This document shows, piece after piece, positions 60,503 to 64,000 of a stretch of DNA of 64,000 nucleotides. Source of the DNA: Anaerolineae bacterium (GTDB lineage: Bacteria > Chloroflexota > Anaerolineae > UBA4142 > SHND01). The notes under the pieces are model-generated. The model did not search any database. It saw only the letters and a program-made list of their open reading frames with translations, and was not told the DNA's origin. The position numbers and the translations under genes were made by a program. The stretch is taken from the NCBI GenBank assembly GCA_020851635.1, contig JADZCJ010000046.1, positions 62,001-126,000 of the forward strand, written 5' to 3'. The first letter of the stretch is position 1, and each line of letters begins with the position of its first letter.

Positions 60503-60545
60503 TGAAGATTGAACCGAGCCAACGAGACATTCGAGGCACGAATAA

Positions 60546-60561
60546 CGGAACAAATGTTCCG
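60546..60561. promoter_or_regulatory. SOS-box-like dyad upstream of uvrA
   Basis: CGGAACA-AA-TGTTCCG is a perfect inverted repeat containing GAAC-N4-GTTC, the core of the Gram-positive LexA (DinR) box. It lies in the uvrA promoter region, as expected for SOS control; the match to this organism's LexA is unproven. Confidence 0.6.
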
Positions 60562-60722
60562 AATTATCATTGTACACAACTTGTCAAGAAGGCGCAAAAA
60601 ACGAGTAGTGCAACAACATGAGATTGCGGGGTTGAGCATCGAGTTCCGTAACTCGCGTGCCATCACTTGACTCGGCAATTTCATCATGTTGTTGCACTGG
60701 TTTACCTGCCCGGGGAGGGGAT

Positions 60723-61355
60723 ATGTCTATTCAATTTCTGGCGCGGTGCGGAGCAGCGGCGGCATTTGCGGCGAGTTTTTTGCTGGCGTGGCAGTTTGTG
60801 ATCGGGCTTGGCATTGGCGAGGAAATCGCCCTGCTGAGTTCGTCCGTCGAATCGACGCGGCTGCGGACATTTTTTGAAATGCACGAAGTCGCGCTGCGCC
60901 GGTTGATGACAGTGGACGACGCGTTTGCGATTGCCTATGCCGTCGCCTTTGTCGCGCTGGGGGTCTATCTCTTGCCGCGCGCGCGGGTGATAGTTGGAAT
61001 CGCGATGGGGTTGACGCTGGCGACGGCTTTTTTGGACCTGGGGGAAAACTCACTGACGCTGGCGGCGGTCGAACTCGTGAACCAGAATCAGACGTTGGAG
61101 CAGAAGATGGTGACGACTTTGTTCTGGCTGGGGCAGATGAAATTTCTGACGATTTATGTGGGCGGTATTCTGTTTGCTCTCCCCTTGTGGCAGGAAGGGC
61201 GCATGGGCAAGGCGCTCGCGGCGCTTTTGGGACTGTTTGCGCTGATCGGCGTTGCCGCGATTTCGATTCCGACGCTGGACCTGGTAAAAGTGTTGTGGAT
61301 GTTTGTGCTGCTCGTGGCAGGAGGGGTGTTTATGGCAAGGGCAAGGACAGAGTAG
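60723..61355 (+). CDS. membrane protein of unknown function
   Basis: 210 aa from ATG 60723 (GGAGGGGAT upstream). About six membrane helices, e.g. AAFAASFLLAWQFVIGLGI, FAIAYAVAFVALGVYLL, IVGIAMGLTLATAFLDL, KFLTIYVGGILFALPLW, ALLGLFALIGVAAISI, VLWMFVLLVAGGVFMA. No motif identifies a family. Confidence 0.72.
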   Translation: MSIQFLARCGAAAAFAASFLLAWQFVIGLGIGEEIALLSSSVESTRLRTFFEMHEVALRRLMTVDDAFAIAYAVAFVALGVYLLPRARVIVGIAMGLTLATAFLDLGENSLTLAAVELVNQNQTLEQKMVTTLFWLGQMKFLTIYVGGILFALPLWQEGRMGKALAALLGLFALIGVAAISIPTLDLVKVLWMFVLLVAGGVFMARARTE

Positions 61356-61381
61356 AGGCGAGCGACCGGAGACGCGAAGTG

Positions 61382-61933
61382 TCAAACGTCAAAGACGACG
61401 CGGATGTTGGTGTCGAATTCCTCGATCAGTTGTTTCCCGCACGTGGTCTCGAGGCGGCGGCGAAACAGGTCGAGGAATTGGAGATAGACCCATTTTTGCT
61501 GGTCATACCCGCGCGTAAAGCGTTCCCAGACACGCGCACCGTCGCGTTCCAGGTCGCGGCGAATTTCGCGAATGTTGTCGAGCCGGTCGGCTAGTTCGAG
61601 CAGCAGCAGGTCCTGGGACGCGGTCTCGAACAGGTCGAGCATGTCCTGCTTGCGTTTTTCCCATTTGTCCTTGCGGTTCGGTTCGGTCATGCCGCCGACG
61701 AGGCGCGCGATATTTTCGCCGAATTGTTCTCTGACCTCATGCAGTGTCACGGGCGTGTCTTCGACCACATCGTGGAGGACGGCGGCGACGACAACCTCTT
61801 CGGATGCACCGCACTCGATGAGGATGCGGGCGACATTGAGGGGATGGATAATATAGGGGAGCGGTGACGCTTTACGAAATTGACCGTGATGCGCATGGGC
61901 GGCAAAGTCAATGGCGGTGAACAAGTTAGACAT
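61382..61933 (-). CDS. small HD-domain (p)ppGpp hydrolase-like protein (SpoT/MESH1-type)
   Basis: 183 aa. HHGQFRKASPLPYIIHPLNVA (first His), VLHDVVEDTP (HD pair) and ELADRLDNIRE (last Asp with ADRLxN) match the hydrolase domain of RelA/SpoT proteins. No synthetase domain, so it is a small alarmone hydrolase candidate. MESH1-type proteins are of similar length (~180 aa). Confidence 0.85.
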   Translation of the reverse strand: MSNLFTAIDFAAHAHHGQFRKASPLPYIIHPLNVARILIECGASEEVVVAAVLHDVVEDTPVTLHEVREQFGENIARLVGGMTEPNRKDKWEKRKQDMLDLFETASQDLLLLELADRLDNIREIRRDLERDGARVWERFTRGYDQQKWVYLQFLDLFRRRLETTCGKQLIEEFDTNIRVVFDV

Positions 61934-61987
61934 GGTGATGACGATAGAGATTGATAGAGGTTGATAAAGGATGGGCGCTGTAGTTTG

Positions 61988-63091
61988 CTAATTCCGCCCC
62001 CGATGCTCCAGCCACGCGCGCGCCTCCGGCGGGAGCAATTCGTGCATCCTTTGCTCGTACATTTCGAGTTCCTGCGCGGTCAGGACGCTCTTCCAACGTC
62101 CGTTCGTGCCTTGAAAGAAAAAGGTGTCTGCGCCGCCGCGAAAGGATTGGACCAACCCAGCACCGGTCCGTTCGGCTTCGCGGCGCATCGAGTCGAGACT
62201 GACGCTCTGCGCAACGCGGACGAGTTCCTCATCGGTGATGGGAATGTGGAGAAACGATGCGATGCGCCGAATCTCGCCCATAAGGTTGTCTTTGAGATCG
62301 TTGTAATGGACAAAGAGAATATTTTCGAGATGCCGAAACTCCCACCATGACGCGGTGTGGTGGAGGTTGCCCCAAAAGGGATAGCCCTCATCTTCCCAGG
62401 CAAACCAGCCGCGTGAAATCCAATGCTTCCAAAATTCGTGAATGTCGGCGGGGCATCGAGGGAGCGGCGGACCGACGCGACCGGGCGTGCCATTCAAATC
62501 CGCGAACTGCTCAGCGGTATAGTTGGAGTAATGATTCCAGAGCGACATGAAGACGTCGCGCGCGTCACGAGCGACGACGATGTATTTGATCTGTGAAAAA
62601 TAGGGGACGCCGTCCAGCGCGAGGTGTGTCTTGATAAAGCGGCGATACGTTTGGGCGTCGAGTTCTTGCATTAACTCGTGAATGGGCTGTCTGCGTCGGT
62701 CGAGCCAGGGGGAGAGGTCATCGAGCGGCGGGATGGGTTGATGGAGAAAAATGAGGTGCTGCAGGATGCCCTGCATCCAGGTCGTCCCTGATTTGTAGGA
62801 TGTGGAAACGACGATATCGTCGCTGCGCGGGGCATAGAAATTCCAGCGCGTGCTGTCAACGTGGTGATTTTGGTAGATATGGGTGATGGTGGGCAAGGCG
62901 GACATGGATTTGTGTGCCAACGGGTTGATGGACGCCCAGTTGGGTTGGGGTGCACGAACCAACGGATCAAAGGATTCCCCTGCTCCCGGTTTGAGAGGAG
63001 GGGCAAGAGGGATTGTATCAGGTCGAAGGATGATTCGCTCCAAAATCCCGGTCAGGGTCATGTTTTGCTGCGGCTTGCAGTCCGTGTTCAC
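61988..63091 (-). CDS. sulfotransferase (PAPS-dependent) coupled to a PqqD-like protein
   Basis: 367 aa from GTG 63091, overlapping the upstream stop by GTGA. The core, starting about MSALPTITHIYQNHHVDSTRW (ATG 62905 is an alternative start), has the 5'-PSB loop TSYKSGTTWMQ, the 3'-PB region VVARDARDVFMSLWNHY and the FHTR-like GRKGxxG-type end in RTDVGRW-like residues. The first ~62 residues are Pro-rich and unique. It transfers sulfate from PAPS to a hydroxyl or amine. Coupling suggests it could act on the PqqD-linked product. Confidence 0.82.
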   Translation of the reverse strand: MNTDCKPQQNMTLTGILERIILRPDTIPLAPPLKPGAGESFDPLVRAPQPNWASINPLAHKSMSALPTITHIYQNHHVDSTRWNFYAPRSDDIVVSTSYKSGTTWMQGILQHLIFLHQPIPPLDDLSPWLDRRRQPIHELMQELDAQTYRRFIKTHLALDGVPYFSQIKYIVVARDARDVFMSLWNHYSNYTAEQFADLNGTPGRVGPPLPRCPADIHEFWKHWISRGWFAWEDEGYPFWGNLHHTASWWEFRHLENILFVHYNDLKDNLMGEIRRIASFLHIPITDEELVRVAQSVSLDSMRREAERTGAGLVQSFRGGADTFFFQGTNGRWKSVLTAQELEMYEQRMHELLPPEARAWLEHRGRN

Positions 63092-63612
63092 ACGAATCGA
63101 TCATGGCAGTTGCCGCTGCTGCAGTCTGCTTTGCCGTTCTTGTCGCTGCAGAACGTGTCACAATCCTCGCAGGTGCCGGTTTGAGTTTGAGTACCGTTGT
63201 TGCACAGACAGCAAAAATTTATCGCGGACGCGGCGGCGGCGGGAGGTGGAGCGACCATGCTGATGACGATGGGGACAGCTGCCGCGGCGGCAACCAGCCC
63301 GGTCTGCTGCAAAAACTTGCGGCGCGACAATCGGGTGAACTCGGGCGGGGGAGTGACGGGTTCTCGGAGCAGCTCGCTCAACTGCGCGAGCGCATACCAG
63401 ACCGTTTGCTCGTCCGTCGGCGTTTCCCGGCTGAGGTGCCGGACCAGTTGGGGGATGGTGCGTTGTCCGTTGCACGCTCTCCATACGGCAGCGGCGGAGG
63501 GGTTGAGCACGAATGCCTTTTCTGACGCGGTATCAAAGATGAGCGTTTCGTCGGCGATGGGTTGGATTTTCAAACCGTCTTGTCTTGCCAACGGCAGAAT
63601 GGTCGGGGACAT
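63088..63612 (-). CDS. PqqD-like RiPP recognition domain fused to a Tat signal and Cys-rich tail
   Basis: 174 aa. Residues ~15-95 are PqqD-like (LIFDTASEKAFVLNPSAAAVWRACNGQRTIPQLVRHLS). A twin-arginine signal follows (LSRRKFLQQTGLVAAAAAVP, residues ~94-113) with a hydrophobic stretch and AAAASA cleavage-like end. The last ~42 residues hold eight Cys (FCCLC, TCEDC, FC, DC, NC). The PqqD domain usually binds precursor leaders; here one chain may combine leader-like and core parts. It is coupled to a sulfotransferase gene. Confidence 0.75.
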   Translation of the reverse strand: MSPTILPLARQDGLKIQPIADETLIFDTASEKAFVLNPSAAAVWRACNGQRTIPQLVRHLSRETPTDEQTVWYALAQLSELLREPVTPPPEFTRLSRRKFLQQTGLVAAAAAVPIVISMVAPPPAAAASAINFCCLCNNGTQTQTGTCEDCDTFCSDKNGKADCSSGNCHDRFV

Positions 63613-64000
63613 GATGCCTCCTTGTTGGAATGTATTCGATTGCCGAAAATTCTACTCGTGACGATGACCGGCGTCAAGCGGGACGCAAATGCGATGCGCA
63701 AGTGTCGAGTAGGGAGGACCGGGGGAGCGATGTGGTGACTGTGGGGATAGGGGTAAGCGGGGGTAATAGAATTTTGTAGCACAAAAATTCCGGGGCTGTG
63801 TCATGGAGGGCCGAACCAGGGTGGGGGCAAACTGGGGGTATGCGCCGGGTGAGGCACAAGGTTGCGTGGGTGGCGGGTAGCAAATGACGGTGAGCAGGCA
63901 CGAAGAGATAGCCCGAAGGCGAAGGGCGGAGGTGGGTGAAAGACACCGCGGTGAGGCGCAATGGGCGCGTGGCAAGATGTTAAGATGCAAAGGGTCAAGC
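63613..64000. other. no gene recognised
   Basis: About 390 bases of G-rich sequence on the plus strand. The open frames here on the minus strand are Pro/Ser/His-rich and not gene-like. No terminator, tRNA or repeat was identified. A structured RNA cannot be excluded. Confidence 0.4.

Noticed and set aside
63800-64000. Possible RNase P RNA (rnpB): GGGTGAAAG...GGTGAGGCGC...GGCA looked similar to part of bacterial RNase P
   Set aside because: The universally conserved GGAAAGTCC-type element near the 5' end is absent, and pairing could not be drawn; the likeness is probably chance in G-rich DNA.
1-64000. tRNA, rRNA or CRISPR arrays
   Set aside because: No cloverleaf with a GTTCRA arm, rRNA motif or regularly spaced repeats was seen in the intergenic regions.

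Overview
The window looks like the chromosome of an anaerobic or facultative Chloroflexota (Anaerolineae-like) bacterium. This is inferred from lipoprotein binding proteins with long Pro/Thr/Ala linkers after the lipobox, moderately high GC, many GTG/TTG starts, and the mix of corrinoid methyltransferases with a bacterial microcompartment (BMC). No 16S gene or other marker fixes the lineage, and I found no tRNA, rRNA or CRISPR.

Layout. (1) 1-9.7 kb: the end of an MttB-family trimethylamine/quaternary-amine methyltransferase gene, a secreted metzincin-like protease, a pentapeptide-repeat protein, a strip of gene debris (DinB-like pseudogene, DUF433 plus broken DUF5615 pair), a HAD phosphatase, then a corrinoid C1 operon (corrinoid protein, pterin methyltransferase, RACE-type activator). 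(2) 9.7-20.7 kb: transporter region, with remnants of an ABC permease and an IS3-type transposase, an oligopeptide-type ABC transporter whose binding protein carries an in-frame TAG, a tandem RidA protein, an M24 peptidase, and a complete PotABCD/Fbp-like ABC importer. (3) 20.7-23.9 kb: LysE exporter, an alkaline-phosphatase-superfamily enzyme and a HAD phosphatase. (4) 23.9-45.4 kb: a large ethanolamine-utilisation BMC locus. It has three BMC-P vertex proteins, one BMC-H, EutL, a second tandem-BMC protein, EutA, EutB, EutC, a CoA-acylating aldehyde dehydrogenase, EutJ, and a small protein with an encapsulation-peptide-like tail. Genes that are not standard eut genes are interleaved: an Ntn asparaginase, a cupin, a degenerate GTPase with DUF697, a DUF433/DUF5615 pair, two proteins sharing an unknown C-terminal domain (one with an HExxH protease motif), an O-methyltransferase, MscS, M28 peptidase, MazG, MscL. 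A GH1 glucosidase and a class II aldolase follow. (5) 45.5-64 kb: mostly housekeeping and accessory genes (DUF503, a GT39-like membrane protein, Der, MiaB, a methyltransferase, a TIM-barrel protein, a GHKL ATPase unit, HNH endonuclease, UvrA, a small HD hydrolase) and a PqqD-Tat-Cys-rich protein translationally coupled to a sulfotransferase.

How it may work together (inference). EutBC, reactivated by EutA, would cleave ethanolamine to acetaldehyde and ammonia inside the shell, and the aldehyde dehydrogenase would make acetyl-CoA. The nearby corrinoid C1 genes would demethylate methylated amines, and the phosphatase/phosphodiesterase genes could release amino-alcohols from phospholipid headgroups. 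The window would then be a headgroup and methylamine catabolic neighbourhood. No phosphotransacylase (PduL/EutD), alcohol dehydrogenase, EutT or ethanolamine permease is visible, so the pathway core is incomplete here.
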